NCBI GenBank assembly: GCA_011037195.1
Contig: JAAEAF010014811.1
Span: 18,244 to 82,243 of the forward strand
Source: Triatoma infestans
Lineage: Eukaryota; Arthropoda; Insecta; Hemiptera; Reduviidae
Length of the DNA: 64,000 nucleotides
Direction of reading: 5' to 3'
Positions within the stretch are counted from its first letter, which is position 1; each line of letters starts with the position of its first letter. A program made the position numbers and the translations under genes. Below are positions 1-11,256 of this stretch, piece by piece. Below the pieces are notes generated by a model that was not told the DNA's origin, made no database searches, and saw only the letters and a list, made by a program, of their open reading frames with translations.

Positions 1-890
1 ACAAACGACACCAGCTGTGTAAAATGTCGTTCAAGTGTTTGTTTATTTTTTATTTTTAAAGGAGATGCCTTAAGTGTGTTATGGTTAGTTATTAGCATCC
101 ACGTCACTAAGTATTTATTAAACAAAAATCTAAATCGCCAGAAATCCAAGATAATCCATGGATGGATTAGATTGAAATTAAACAAAAATTGCTAAAGATT
201 TAACCATTCGTGCAAAGCATTGTTATTATTTTTTTGCAACAAATCTTAATATAAATTTTAACATTTTCTTGGGTGAACGATGTGCTAAAGTGCATCAACC
301 AGCGGCCTGGAATTAACCAATGTGGCCTGCCCCACCACAAAACTTGGGTTGACCTACTTACTGAACGACCTGCCGCCGCACAGAACCTACAGGTTGAGGT
401 GCCAAGAAGCATATGGAGTCGTCTACATTGTGAGAATATGCTTCTTAAAGTGACTGTTACTCTCAGCGGATATAAGACCGTTGCCTGAATGACCTCAGAT
501 ATAGCGTTAATCTCCTTTTAGTCCTACATCTCTCAATTTCACTGCAAAGTTTTGCTCTTTTCTTTATTTCCTTCCATATGAAGGATCAGAGGAACGGCAT
601 TGTTTAATTATGGTTATAATTACTAACATTTTGTTTATAATAAATTAAATATAAATAAAAATGAATCGGTTTACTTAGAATAGAAATAATTTGATAGAAA
701 TAGTTTAAATGTTTAGAGTGATACAAGAATGTTTCTTTGAGTCATTACAGAATGATTTTTTTTTGACGTTTTCGGGATTTTTCAAAAAAGCAATTTTCCT
801 TACCTATAAATTTATCTGAAATATAGGAATTTATGGGCTTAGGGAGTATATAAGTAGGGAACTCTTCTCTAAAGTAACTAAAAAGTGATG
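1..890. other. AT-rich stretch without a recognisable gene
   Basis: No protein-like reading frame, tRNA or known repeat can be recognised here. A segment at about 281-480 has clearly higher GC than its surroundings and is open in several frames, but neither strand gives a family motif. It may be an old exon or a transposon scrap. Confidence 0.5.
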
Positions 891-892
891 GT

Positions 893-1115
893 ATCAATAA
901 GCTCAAAGGTAACGTGCTGGACTCCTACACGGAGGTCCAGGTTCAAAGACCAGCAGTGCTGTCCGTATATTTTCTTTTCTTAGAAGCCTCTGCCAACTCG
1001 CTGCTCGTAATGGACAGTGTTTTCTTTAACAAGAAAATACTGCCCAGAAGACCGCAGGTGCATTGAGAAGCTCATACACTCACATGACTTTCTATTACTG
1101 CTGTAAATAAGATTA
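893..1115 (+). repeat. tRNA-derived SINE, diverged copy
   Basis: This copy retains a degraded tRNA-like head (gtgctggactcctacacgg, then a weak B box near 950). The tail matches the other family members (cagcagtgctgtcc, a run like attttcttttcttagaagcc, then a block around cgctgctcgtaatggacagtg). It belongs with the copies at 5689 and 40399 (+) and 9470 and 28885 (-). The 3' part shares the ctgctgtaaataa ending seen near 14,917. Confidence 0.55.
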
Positions 1116-1139
1116 TTACACACACAGAAAATTTTAAAC

Positions 1140-1560
1140 TTTAAATTTTGCGGTATAGCGCAAAAATTGCGGTAAGGGTGGCATGTACCATATACCTACC
1201 GAACAGGTAGGGAAAGTGAAGAACACGCCAATAGTATCGAACCAAACTCATATATTTGAAATTTAACGCCATATCTAAAATTAATTATTTGAAAAATGTT
1301 TCAAATAAAAGTGATAGGTAAATCGTTGGAACCATTTTCAAGAAAACTGTAAAAAAAATCATTCAATAAAGTCGCACTTTCGGTTGATGGAGATTTTGCA
1401 CGAAATCTGCAAGTAACTTGCGGCGGTAGTACCTAGACGAAATACCAAGTTCGAGCTTTTTGCGACTTTCTCAAACAATACAAAAGTTATTTAACAAAAT
1501 GGAACAGAACTAAATAACAAGTTTTATTTAAAAACTGTAAAGTTCCCCCCTCCCCTCAAA
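1140..1560 (+). repeat. Rep-A dispersed repeat, fragment
   Basis: This shares phrases with the other Rep-A copies: gaaaaatgtttcaaataaaagtgatagg, split here by small gaps; ccattttcaagaaaactg; and tcaataaagtcgcactttcgg, a variant of the 'cacttccggttg' block. It is a middle fragment of the family and lacks both ends. Confidence 0.6.
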
Positions 1561-2261
1561 AAAAAAAGCCAAGCCTCCTTGTTTTTATATCCATAAATCC
1601 ATGAGCTGATGATTTTGAACATTTTTAAATTTTTTTTTTTACGTAAGAAATGCAAGTATAATTATTTTTTTAATTAAATAAATGACTAAATTATTTATGT
1701 AGTAACATAAATAAAAGATAGAAAGGAAGTAATGTTAGACACAAACAATGTAATTTATACGAACATGCAAACATAATGTGAATAAAAAAGGGTTTTGTAT
1801 GAAAGAGTGTGTGTGTATGTATGTTCGTGTGTACAATAATATTCATTTATTTCATAGACGTAATATAGTTAAGTATAAATCACTTATATATATCATAAAT
1901 GAATGAAAATTAAATCAGCAACAGGTAGAAATTGCAGGAAACACACATACAGAATATAATATATTAATTGGCATTTTGCCCATATTATAAGAAAACAGAT
2001 GATATAAACATGCATTAGAATATTATTCATCTTAATTTCCATAATAAATAGTTTATAACAACAGAGAATAAGTAAATAGTAATGGTAACAACTGTAATTA
2101 GTAATTACCAATTTTTACAATTAGATTTCAATAATGTTATAAATAAAGATACTTTGCTAAATTGAAGCAAACAAGTAAACAGTATTATTAAATTTTGTAA
2201 AAGGTAACAAAAATGTTTTATAAATACAAGCGGAAGATTATTTTAAATCATACAGTGGAGA
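1561..2261. other. AT-rich stretch, nothing recognised
   Basis: Homopolymer runs and AT-rich sequence. Short open frames on the minus strand (1893-2111) have biased, low-complexity composition and no motif. Confidence 0.5.
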
Positions 2262-2801
2262 ATGGAGGAAGGCTTAAACGCTTTGGCTCGGAGGGGTAAG
2301 GTGCATCTCTATTGGATACCCGGACATGCGGGAATAGAGGGCAATGAGAGGGCGGATCAACTGGCCAGGGAGGGATCATCATTACCATTTTGTGGTCCTG
2401 AACCAGTCCTGCCGTTACAAAAACGTTTCGCGACAAACAGATTAGACTTTGGAATACGAGAGCTTTGGAGAAACACTGGGGGGATACGCAGGGGTGCCTC
2501 CAAGCTAAAAGATTCATAAAGGCAAGCAAGCAGGGAATTTCGGAGTATCTCCTGTCTCTTAGTAGGACGGGTTTGAGGACATTGGTAGGGATAGTTTCGC
2601 TGGAACTAGGTTTCGTATATTTTGGAGGACACCACTCTCGCAGGATTGCCTAGGCGAGTTGGAGTTTAGGGATATCTTGGGATATTGCAGATTAACCGGC
2701 AAGTTACCGGGGGAGATAAATTAAGGGGTCACGGGGGGATAAGAGCCACATAGGCTTAGGTCCCGCGCCTTTGGGCACCTGTTTGGTGATAATAATAATA
2801 A
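2262..2801 (+). pseudogene. Non-LTR retrotransposon 3' end: RNase H tail
   Basis: The frame starting at 2262 reads the last part of a retroelement RNase H domain, with IPGHAGIEGNERADQLA at about residues 20-36. This is the block that closes the active site and carries its final Asp. The frame then shifts by one near 2465. The following segment (ISEYLLSLSRTGLRTLVG) matches the usual region after RNase H, where a substrate-binding tail and zinc knuckle would follow. Further stops appear after 2650. The element ends in an (ATA)n run at about 2787-2801, a common non-LTR 3' tail. Upstream EN and RT domains are absent, consistent with 5' truncation. The clade is probably one that carries RNase H (LOA, I or R1-like), but this is not resolved. 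Confidence 0.85.
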
Positions 2802-3005
2802 TAAATCATACAAACATAAAAAGAACATAATAAAATAAATGACTTAATTTAAAGAAACCGTTGGAGCTGTTTTTTGAAAAATAAAAACAAAAAAAATTGA
2901 GGAAAACCAGACGATGATTGGTTTTATAACGATCTATTTGAGGTCCTGAAAATGGGATTATCATCTTTCAACTTTCTGTGATATTTCGTTTATATAATTA
3001 TGCTG

Positions 3006-3279
3006 TGATGTATCTCTTAGTTGGCTGATCGGCCGGGGGTATCATAAGAAAAACGCTAAAAAAATTTTTTAAAGTGTTTTTTATTAATGGCCCGACGTTT
3101 CTACAAACATTGTTTGTCTTAATAGAGCACACAAATTCTGTATTTACAAGATAGCCCCTGAAGAAGACAAACAATGTTTGTCGAAACGTCGGGCCATTAA
3201 TAAAAAACACTTTAAAAAAAATTTTTTAGTGTTTTTCTTATGATACCCCCGGCCGATCAGCCAACTATGAGATACATCA
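3006..3279. repeat. 274-bp foldback (inverted repeat), Penelope-like
   Basis: The left arm 3006-3120 and right arm 3164-3279 are near-perfect reverse complements over about 115 bp, separated by a spacer of about 43 bp. The right arm carries a complete hammerhead-type core (3154-3194). In the left arm the corresponding stretch keeps the cloverleaf-like hairpin and the GAAACGTCGGG block, but not the CTGAAGA box. Inverted duplication of a ribozyme-bearing terminal segment is typical of Penelope-like elements, so that is the best guess. No reverse transcriptase is present. Confidence 0.7.
3154..3194 (+). ncRNA. Hammerhead ribozyme-like motif
   Basis: Reading in order: stem I strand GCCC (3154-3157), box CTGAAGA (3158-3164), one extra A, stem II GACAAAC / GTTTGTC with loop AAT (3166-3182), GAAA (3183-3186), a minimal stem III (CG) and cleavage triplet GTC ending at 3190, then GGGC (3191-3194) pairing back to 3154-3157. 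This fits the type I hammerhead of Penelope-like elements, where stem III is so short that a dimer is needed for activity. The unpaired A before stem II is non-canonical. Activity is inferred, not shown. Confidence 0.6.
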
Positions 3280-4424
3280 GATCATTTCTAACGGCCACCA
3301 ACTTCTACAATTGGATAATTATGCTGCTAACAAATACATATGGTCAAGTTAAGAGAGATACGGGGGATAGGAAAAAAGACGCTAGGTTTTACTTCTCTTG
3401 TATGCAACTACGTGGCGTCATGCAAGTTAGTCTAGAAGTAGAGAGATGTCAGATGCTAACGTATTGCGAAATTCTTCAGTTATTTTGTGTTTTCTTCTAT
3501 GTTCTACGAACGTTTATACGTATCAGCAACATCTGGTGAATACCTGAATTTTCGTAACGCATTAGTAAATTTGTATACACTTTATTAACTGCAACTGAAA
3601 TGAAAGATTTCACGCTGTAGTTAAAGCTGGACTCGTAGCCACAATGTTTACCAAGTTTCATGACGAACAGCCATGCTTCCTTCACAGAGGAGAGGTACGG
3701 TATCTCTCCTATCTATGATGCGTCATCTAACCTACCATAGTAGGAGAGGCGACCAAGTGTAGTGTATTTGTATTTGATTTCTGGATTGTCTTTATTTCGA
3801 AAAATAACATTTTTTTTTGTAGATAATAGTAACTGACATTCGTATGTTTTATAAGCATTACCTCTTCAATATATCTCCATTATTTTAATTTAGGGCATAA
3901 CTTTGAAATGTGCGTTGTCTCTCCTAACTTTATGCTATATATTAACACTATAAATACACATAGGTATATAGTATATACATATGTACATACGCACAATAAC
4001 AAAACATATGAAGAAAAAAATATATTCATCAGAGAGTGGAGCGACCTGGTGGGAACCTTATTTCGAAAATATACAGGACCGATTACTTTCTCTTACAGCA
4101 GTTTTACAATTATGATCAGCCAAATTTTTTATTCAGAAAATCTTCAAACTTCCTCATTTATTACCTTAACATCAATACGGGGAAGTGGATGAAGTACAAT
4201 TTGGTAGCATCCAATTGTAGGTAATCACTCATCGGTATTTACATTATACTCCAAAAGAGACAGTTAATAACATTGAACAAACCCAAATAAAATTTGAAAC
4301 ATTATATCACAAATTCCTCAGAAACTCCCTAAAAAATTAATTACCTTGGAAACACGATCCAAATAAAAGTCATAGACATTTATGTGCAAGGAGTAGTTAA
4401 AGGTCAAGAATATGTCTTTTTTAT
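3280..4424. other. No gene recognised
   Basis: No protein motif on either strand. A faint Rep-A-like phrase (actttctcttacagcagtttt, near 4086) suggests an old, decayed copy around 4050-4440. The rest is unassigned. Confidence 0.45.
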
Positions 4425-5090
4425 TTTTATTTAGAAATTTACAATCTATATACTAAGCAAATAGGGTGAGATGAGATGATATCTTGATGTGAAGAGTAGG
4501 AGGAGAGAAACTACCCAATCACCTACTCTCTACCGAGATACCGCGTAATGATGCTCGATCAATTCCCAAGGAAATCTCGGTGGCCATTGGCAATTCAAAC
4601 GGCGTGGAGGATTGTCAGGAATAGTAGTAGAGGCTAGAGACTTTAGAGCAATGAGAAAGAGAGCGGTATGGTATTTGAGACATTTTATTACAACAAGTTG
4701 TTGTACATAAGGCATGTGTTGGGGTCTTTATGGAAAGTGAAATCTGTGACATATTTTGTGGGGCGTTAACTATTTATCGAAGTAGTTTGGATTGGAATGT
4801 CTGTATAGTTCGCAGGTTTAGATGAACCCCACAGTTCAAGTCCATAAATCCACACGGGTTTTGAGAATCGATATCAAGTCTTCTGAATTCCGTAGGCAAT
4901 TTAGACCGTCTTCCAAGAAGTCTGTGCAGAAGTTTGGAACGTTTAGTCATTTACTTGCCTTGAGAGCCTTGTGTATGGGTTCCAAGTGAGTCGTTTGTCT
5001 ATGAAGAGCCAAGGTAGCCGCACCTGGTCTGTGAAAGGAAGAGGACTGTTATGGGGGGCAGTAAACGTGGTATGTTGACATTTTTGTGTG
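4425..5090 (-). pseudogene. Jockey-like non-LTR retrotransposon, C-terminal remnant
   Basis: On the minus strand the sequence reads the region after the RT active site. A block LLGRRSKLPTEFRRL lies near 4900, a block with VHLNLRTIQTFQSKLLR near 4800, and the C-terminal signature LASTTIPDNPPRRLN lies near 4600, followed by the end of the ORF. Several stops and frameshifts interrupt it. It is clearly related to the copy at 15,169-16,900, with the same order of blocks. The poly-T side at about 4417-4432 corresponds to the poly-A end of the element. The sequence ttatttagaaatttacaatc across 4430-4446 is the unoccupied version of the mariner insertion site seen at 15,195. Confidence 0.8.
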
Positions 5091-5094
5091 TTCA

Positions 5095-5380
5095 TTAACT
5101 AAAAACACATTCAATAAAGTTACATTTCCCGTGGATGGATTTCGTTTCAGATGCTAGATGCTATCCATACTGTATATCATGATCTTCCTTGACTTTTCGT
5201 TTTTGAGATATTTTGTACACACATACACATACACACACACAGAGGAGGAGGACCTTCGATAAAAACTTTTTTTTTGTACCCAGTGAACCTTAAAACATGT
5301 ATTTCTGGTGAAAGATTATCAGATTCTTTCGAAAATTTGACACGATCTTTCTTTTAAAGCAAATAGAGAAAATTAACAGT
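5095..5380 (+). repeat. Rep-A dispersed repeat, 3' part
   Basis: This contains the family order: tcaataaagttacatttcc, a block gacttttcgtttttgaga, the short AC-rich tract (about 5220-5240), gaccttcgataaaaactttt, a version of 'cctcaaaacggatatttccggtgaaa' near 5290-5320, and cgaaaatttgacacgat near 5330. The terminal 'aggagtaagagaaagt' is decayed. Confidence 0.7.
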
Positions 5381-5688
5381 GGAATTACTATTTCTATACG
5401 ATCCTCTAATCTCTGTGAACATCATCAAACCGGACCGAACCAACCAAAAGGAGCCTGTTATGGTGGACTAATCTTAGACGAAATTCATTCCTGCAGCTAT
5501 AGTGTTCACTGGGTGATTTTTATTCCATTACCTTCAACGAGGGACTGCATCGGTACACTGATTTTCTCTTATGTTGAATTCATATCGACTGCTTTCTGCC
5601 TTTACTAAACGATATCTTGCTAGATCTAGGCAGGTACTGATTTTGTCATTTATTTTTTTTATTTTTTACATAACTTATTGAAAGGGAA
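5381..5688. other. No gene recognised
   Basis: No motif on either strand. It is the spacer between Rep-A and the SINE. Confidence 0.4.
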
Positions 5689-5877
5689 GGGATTAGCTCA
5701 GTGGTAGCGCGCTGGACTAGCAATGCGGAGATCCTGAGTTCGAATCCAGCCTGCTACCCTTAGATTTTCCCTTCCTAGGAGCCTGTACAGCTCACTGTCC
5801 GGTGGATGGGCAGTGCACTGAGAAGACTCCGGGCGCAAATGACCATAGATGTTGACGTCTAAAATAAAAAAAAAACC
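5689..5877 (+). repeat. tRNA-derived SINE (best-preserved copy)
   Basis: The head is tRNA-like, with A box TAGCTCAGTGGTAGCGCG and B box GAGTTCGAATCC, at normal tRNA spacing. The order resembles tRNA-Ala (GGGATTAGCTCA start, CTAGCAATGC anticodon region). The acceptor stem does not close and no CCA-ready 3' strand is present, so this is not a tRNA gene. A non-tRNA body follows (agattttcccttcctagga, then cagctcactgtccgg), ending in an A-rich tail at about 5861-5877. It would be transcribed by RNA polymerase III from the internal boxes and mobilised in trans by a LINE. Confidence 0.8.
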
Positions 5878-6170
5878 TTATATATGTATATTTCCTCAAT
5901 GTACATTCTGAAGCGGTTGTCGGAACTTCTCTAACTCAGCATTCATGGATGTGGGTGGATGTCAGCTTACAAATCAAATCAAGAGTAGCCATTATTCTTC
6001 ATTTCTACCCATAGAGCATAATGCCACTGGTTTGATGTGCTGTATTGACAACTGTTTTGAAGGCTACAATAAAGATTGTACTTAGTACTTTGTACACTCA
6101 ATTTAAACAATGTTTGTACGGTTGACCTTCTGATTCTCAACATTATATATATATATAAAAATTATGAATA
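5878..6170. other. No gene recognised
   Basis: AT-rich sequence leading up to the TA target of the Tc1 element. A short AT microsatellite lies near 6146-6158. Confidence 0.4.
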
Positions 6171-7755
6171 TACACTGACCGGCAAAAAATTACATTTAAT
6201 ATTATATTTGAATTTAATAATATTTGTTTGGTCTGTTTTAACCAGTTATTTTGTTTTTGCAATTAATAGTTGACATTTTTAGAGTAAATTGGACTTTGTA
6301 CATTACACTTGTAGTATTAAAAGAATTAAATAAATAAAAAAAAATGTTTACTAGTTTGAGTACATTTATTATCAATTTGTTTATTTTGATTCAGTTCAAA
6401 TGGATTTTTATTTGCATTAACTTCGCTTTAACTTGTTCCTTGACTAAGAAAATTAAAATTACAAATTCGAATTTCAAAATGTCCCTTAATGCCGAGGATG
6501 TCGCGCGTGCTGTATCATTTATTGATGACAGCCGCTCCATCAGATATGCACCCATTGCATCTGCAAGTTGAATGCAGCGTTACAGAGAAACAGGCTCATA
6601 CTCAAGAAGGCCAGGCTCAGGACGTCCAAGGGCCACTAAAGTGCGGGATGACCATTTTTTGACACTGTCAGTTTTACGAAATCGTCATCTGACAGCTGTT
6701 GAAGCAGCGCATCTCCATCAAGTAGTTTAAGGTGTTCAAATTTCTGAGTGAACATCTCGAACGAGATTGAATCAGCAAGGTTTGATGGCTTTCCCCCCCC
6801 CCAAAGGGCCAAAACAAACCAGGGAGCACCGAATTTCTCGAGCAATTGGTCTATCGAGCAGTGGGCAAGTGTACGGTTTACTGTCGTGTCTTAAGAGCTT
6901 AAGGGCCCGATTTGCCTCAAGGGTTCCGTGAACGAGTGTGGAGGAGAAGAGGTGAGAGATTTACACAATGCAATTTTATTCTCACTTGGCCTTTCCAACG
7001 AGGGTCTCTGATGGTTTGGACAGGTATCAGTTAACAAAAACGTACGGAGTTAGGTGATCATGACGGCTGTTCAATATTTGGCGGATATATTGCAAGTACA
7101 TGTGGTTCCTATCATGCCGGAGATATCGAGGAGTTTGTAGTAATGCACGATAACGCTCGTTCGTATGCAGCCCACATGGTGCAGGCCTTTCTTAATAACA
7201 TAATGGCTATTTAAACTGGCCTGCCATTTCCTCTGACTTGAATCCCATGGAACTTCTGTGGGATATGCTTAGAAAAAGGAGAACAGATCGGATAGTCCTT
7301 CGAGGGACGCTTCAGGAGTTAGAAAGGGCACTTCAAGAAGAATAAAAAAGATCAAATAATCTAACATAGAGAAATATCCCGCTTGATTCAGAGCTTGCCG
7401 AGATGTCTAGAAGCAGGGGGGGTAATAATCGGTATAAGCACAATCCCACTAAAAAATATGAAAAATTAAAAAAAAAAAAAACTGGTAAATATTGTTAATG
7501 AAGATTCTCGAGGAACTAAAAAAAAGTGTACATTTTATTGACCGCTCCTCGAGATCTCCTTTAGTTACTGGTAAATATAAAATTTTCCAGATTCACTTTT
7601 TTTTAATAAATTATTTTAAATTTCCTATGTAAACCTATTTATTTTCTATGTAAACCATTAAACATCATGAACGATAAAAATTATTAAAAAATTGAAAACT
7701 ATATAATAGATATATTAAATTTTTCAAGTGGCCGCAATTTTTGCCTGTGAGTGTA
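6171..7755 (+). mobile_element. Tc1-family DNA transposon, full length but dead
   Basis: The left end TACACTGACCGGCAAAAAAT (6171) and right end ATTTTTGCCTGTGAGTGTA (ending 7755) form inverted repeats with a few mismatches, as is usual for Tc1 elements in a TA target. The length of about 1.58 kb is close to the Tc1 norm. The interior is a transposase pseudogene. The element is complete at both ends, so it inserted intact and then decayed in place. Confidence 0.8.
6479..7440 (+). pseudogene. Tc1 transposase pseudogene
   Basis: The ATG at 6479 opens MSLNAEDVARAVSFIDDSRS, followed by the helix-turn-helix region, stopped at about 6569. Downstream blocks are in Tc1 order: TGSYSRRPGSGRPRAT (about 6590), LRNRHLTAVEA (about 6675), PKQTREHRISR (about 6815), then WASV-FTVVS near 6870-6890, where the family has FTDES. 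The first catalytic Asp codon is GTC (Val) at 6883. The second catalytic block HDNARS lies at 7146, and SDLNPMELLWD near 7233 supplies the Glu. The C-terminus reads MSRSRGGNN near 7400. Frameshifts and stops occur throughout. It cannot encode an active enzyme. Confidence 0.85.
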
Positions 7756-9469
7756 TAATACAGTGTGCGTATTTTTCATATGTGAAAAAGAAAGTTTAAA
7801 AATTTAAAAAAACTATGAAGTAATAACAGTATAATTTCATTATTGAAGAAAGTTTGAAAAAGTTGCAAGAAATATGATTACTAGAGAAGAAGAAAAGCTA
7901 GTTTAGATAAACAGAGCACACAAACACTGCGCGACTTCACTAAATGTTTAGTATCTCTTACTTAGAAAAGACTTTCATCTCTTCAGAACACAACACTTTT
8001 CTCTTTAATCTTACTCTTCGCTCTTCTCTTTTCAGCAGCATCTCTAAGAACATCCTTCTACTAGGACTTCTTCTACCTTATTTCAAGCATTCTTCTCCAA
8101 TTTTTTATGTAACTCTTACTTAAAACAGATGTTTGGTGGCAACATCTTTCTTACTGCAAATTATCTTCCGCAAATCTTTCACCAATTATTAGTGCAATAA
8201 TGGAAGATTTCTGGTTTTTACAGGTATTAGTTCAAGTTACTTAAATATTCCTATCTACATCAATAACTTTTCTTAAAAGAAACAATAAATATGCTCTCAG
8301 AAGAAGATAAACTAATGATAATCGATATCGATACCTGGAGGGAAATCTCATAATTCAGTTGATTATGGAAGTAAATGAATTAAGAGATATTTGTGACCTT
8401 CGATAGTATAATTCACTATGACCTAAAAGGATGTTCGCAGTCTTGGTAAGCATGGGGCCGAGCGAGCGTACGTGCAAAGACGCGCGAATGCGTGTGCGCG
8501 TGAGTTTGTCAGTGTGGCCCATAGAATGGTGTGGATCGATAAATGCTGCTCACCGCCATATTATTCTGCACGTAGCTCCTTCTCTGCACCATTTTCAGTT
8601 TGTAATAATATTAATAAATTTATTGAAATAAAAATGTATACGAAAGGATAATGGAGCAATATCCTCCCGGTTGTTTCATAAGTTCCGGTAATTAAAGGTT
8701 GGTTATAATATGAATAATTTGAAAATCAATCAATTAATTAACTATTATTTAAACAATATGTTATTGAAAATTTTGCACGTGATGAAGTCATAAACAGATA
8801 AGTCAAATAAAATCAAAGAAGTTGATGGAATATTCTACCTTCGAATATTCTATTAATGCTATTCAAAGTTGGAATAACACAAAATTGTTGGTTATGTCTT
8901 TTAGATTACAATGTATCAAGTTCTTCCTACCATGGTTGCTAACCAACGTGCCCCCACCATCTCTCTCTATTTACATTAAAGGAAATGAGTCAAAATTTCA
9001 AGGTTAAAGAGAATTTTTCAATTTTATAATTTTATAAATTGCAGTAAGAAGAAAGTCGTACGATTCCAAACTTCTTTTAACTTTATCTTTTAACATAATT
9101 TAACTTGTAGGTGGAGGGGATCTAAAAGTATACATACGTATTATAGTTTTTTAGGTCATATGGGGGCCAGCTATTTGAAGGTGACTACATATTATAGTCA
9201 CTAGCAGCGGCGCCCCGCTTCCAGCTCCATCCTATATTGTGTATTGGCAACTTTAAAGCCATTCAATTCAAAAGAAAATCATTTAAATCATTTTCGATAT
9301 CAAAAACTCAGAAACTAATTCGATAAAGTCTTACTCCCGTTTATAGCTTTTCTTCAAATCTGGAATTCTAGCAATGCATTTTTAACGAACCTTTAGATTA
9401 GATTAGATTTCTTTTTGGGGATAGTGCAGGTTGAGACCTGAAAGATCTACTGTGCTACCAGTAGCCTTC
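7756..9469. other. No gene recognised; CpG-rich patch at 8446-8530
   Basis: Mostly AT-rich. At 8446-8530 the base composition changes sharply to GC and CpG-rich (gggccgagcgagcgtacg, then gacgcgcgaatgcg), unlike anything within several kb. Just downstream (about 8600-8640) the sequence becomes A/T rich with an aataaa-like run. This could be an unmethylated promoter or first exon, or a scrap of another element. No reading frame with a family motif is seen. Confidence 0.4.
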
Positions 9470-9619
9470 TCTTGCCTTCATTCTTTATAGACAACACTGC
9501 CTATCATCGGACATTGAGCTGTGGAGACTCCTAGGACGAGAAAATCTACGAGCAGCAGCACTGCTGGACTCAAAACTAGATCCTCCACGTTGGAATTCAG
9601 TGCGGCGTTATCACTTAGT
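9470..9619 (-). repeat. tRNA-derived SINE, minus-strand copy
   Basis: The reverse complement gives the family order: degraded A box (aagtgataacgccgcactg), cgtggaggatc, gagtccagcagtgctg, then agattttctcgtcctagga and cagctcaatgtccgatga. It matches the body of the copy at 5689. Confidence 0.6.
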
Positions 9620-9639
9620 TAAAATTCCCTTCCCTTTAA

Positions 9640-9995
9640 CGTACCTCACACACTTATTTAAATCAATTTTCCCGGAAGTGGTGTTGTAGATAATAGGTAT
9701 AAGAAGTTTGAAGAATGTAAAGTAACATTTTTGATGAATGGATTTTGACAGAAACCTTTTATGTCAAATGCGTTTTATCTCGAAATATCTATATCAATAT
9801 CTATAAATATCTATATTTTACTTCTTGCATCTTTTCGTTATACTTTATTCACACAAGCGCACACACACACACACACACACATATTCGCTAAAAATGTTAT
9901 TTTCGTTTTTATAAAATCCTCAAAAAACACGTATTTCCGGTGAAAGTTGAATTTCGGAGCAATACTTGCTCTTACGAACAATAAGTGAAAGCAAT
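9640..9995 (+). repeat. Rep-A dispersed repeat, 3' part with AC microsatellite
   Basis: This contains ggattttgacagaaacctttt, the AC tract at about 9860-9881, attcgctaaaaatg, cctcaaaaaacacgtatttcc and a decayed terminus with cttacgaacaataagtgaaag. The order is the same as at 10.3-11.3 kb. Confidence 0.7.
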
Positions 9996-10249
9996 AAATA
10001 TAATTTCCGAAAAAAAATGAAAGACCTTTCTATTAAGAAGTACAACTTTTAAAACCAATTAATGGCAATAAAAATATTCAACAATGTGATACTTCCGGTT
10101 AACTTTTTTTATTGTCGAGAAAGGTGGAAATTCCATTATGCAAATCTGGTAACTATGTAATACTCTACCTCCTATAGAAGTCCAAAATAGTTACTAATAA
10201 ACTAAACTATACGTTCAAACGTTGACGCCACATTTACATTTCTACTTAA

Positions 10250-11256
10250 AAAAAAAAAAAAAATTCTGGTGTGAAACACTCACACAACTTTCTCTTACTC
10301 CTGTTCTCAAAATTATAATTGAGAAATGATATATAGTTTGTGTACCAAATATAATGAAATTCGTCGAAAACTGACAAAACTTTTCAATAAATGGGCACTT
10401 CCGGTTTACTAATTTTCTTAAAACTTGGAATTTTGGCCATCTATTTATTTCTAATTAATTTTGTTTATATGGTAGAATTATATAATCAACTATGATACCA
10501 CTTTAGAGGAAGCTGTAAACCCCACCCCTCCCCTAAAAGTGCCCTTAAATGAATTTTCCCAGAGAGAGAGGTTTTTAATAAAAGATGTAGATATTTGTAT
10601 GTTTAGCTTATATACAAAGTTTCAAGAAAATTGTCGGAGTCATTTTTTAGAAAATCGCGAAAAAGTGGAAAAAAAATCATTTAGTAAAGTGTTTAAAGAA
10701 ACGCACTTCCGGTTGTCCGATGTTTTTCAAACTCGGAATTTCAAAAACATATTTAATTTTAATTAATATTCTTTAGATGACAGAATTGTCTAAATAAACT
10801 GAAATAGCAGTTAAGATGAAAACCTAACCCCACCACTTCCCCGGAAGTGCCCTTAAATGAATTTTCTCGGAGAAATGTTTCAAAGAAAAGTTGTAGCTCT
10901 TTGTATGTGTAGTTGATATACAGTTAAGTAAAATCACGTCGGGGGGTCCATTTTTTTGAGAAAATCGCAAAAACAAAAAAAAACAAAAAAAAGTGGTACT
11001 TCCGGTTGAGGAATTTTGACAGATTAGGTACAGTCAGACCCCTTGGTGATTCGTAAACGGAATATCAAGTTTCCACTTTCTGCAGTTTTTCATTTTTGGA
11101 GCTATGCTGTTCACATACATACATACACACACACACAATTTGCTAGAAACTACTTTTTTTGGACTCAGGAGACCTCAAAACTTCCAGGGAAAACTCGATA
11201 TCGCAAATTTGACATGATTACAATACTTCCTCTTACAGGAGTAAGTGAAAGTAAAA
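10250..11256 (+). repeat. Rep-A dispersed repeat, near-complete copy
   Basis: This starts with ctggtgtgaaacactcacac and the terminal motif actttctcttactcctg (about 10,287). The family blocks follow in order: a block gtgtaccaaatataatgaaa, cacttccggtttactaattt, a C-rich line ccccacccctcccc, tgcccttaaatgaattttcc, a second copy of the 'cacttccggtt...' line near 10,707, another near 10,995, then ttcacatacatacatacaca and finally cctcttacaggagtaagtga (about 11,226). The two ends are reverse complements of one another. No coding capacity is visible, so it is non-autonomous. Confidence 0.75.

Noticed and set aside
5689..5760. Functional tRNA gene
   Set aside because: A and B boxes are good but the acceptor stem does not close and four other copies share a long non-tRNA body, so it is a SINE.
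9761..9943. Coding frames running through AC microsatellites (also 21,348-21,536 and 11,043-11,279)
   Set aside because: The frames read His-Thr repeats from the (AC)n tract of Rep-A and contain no domain.
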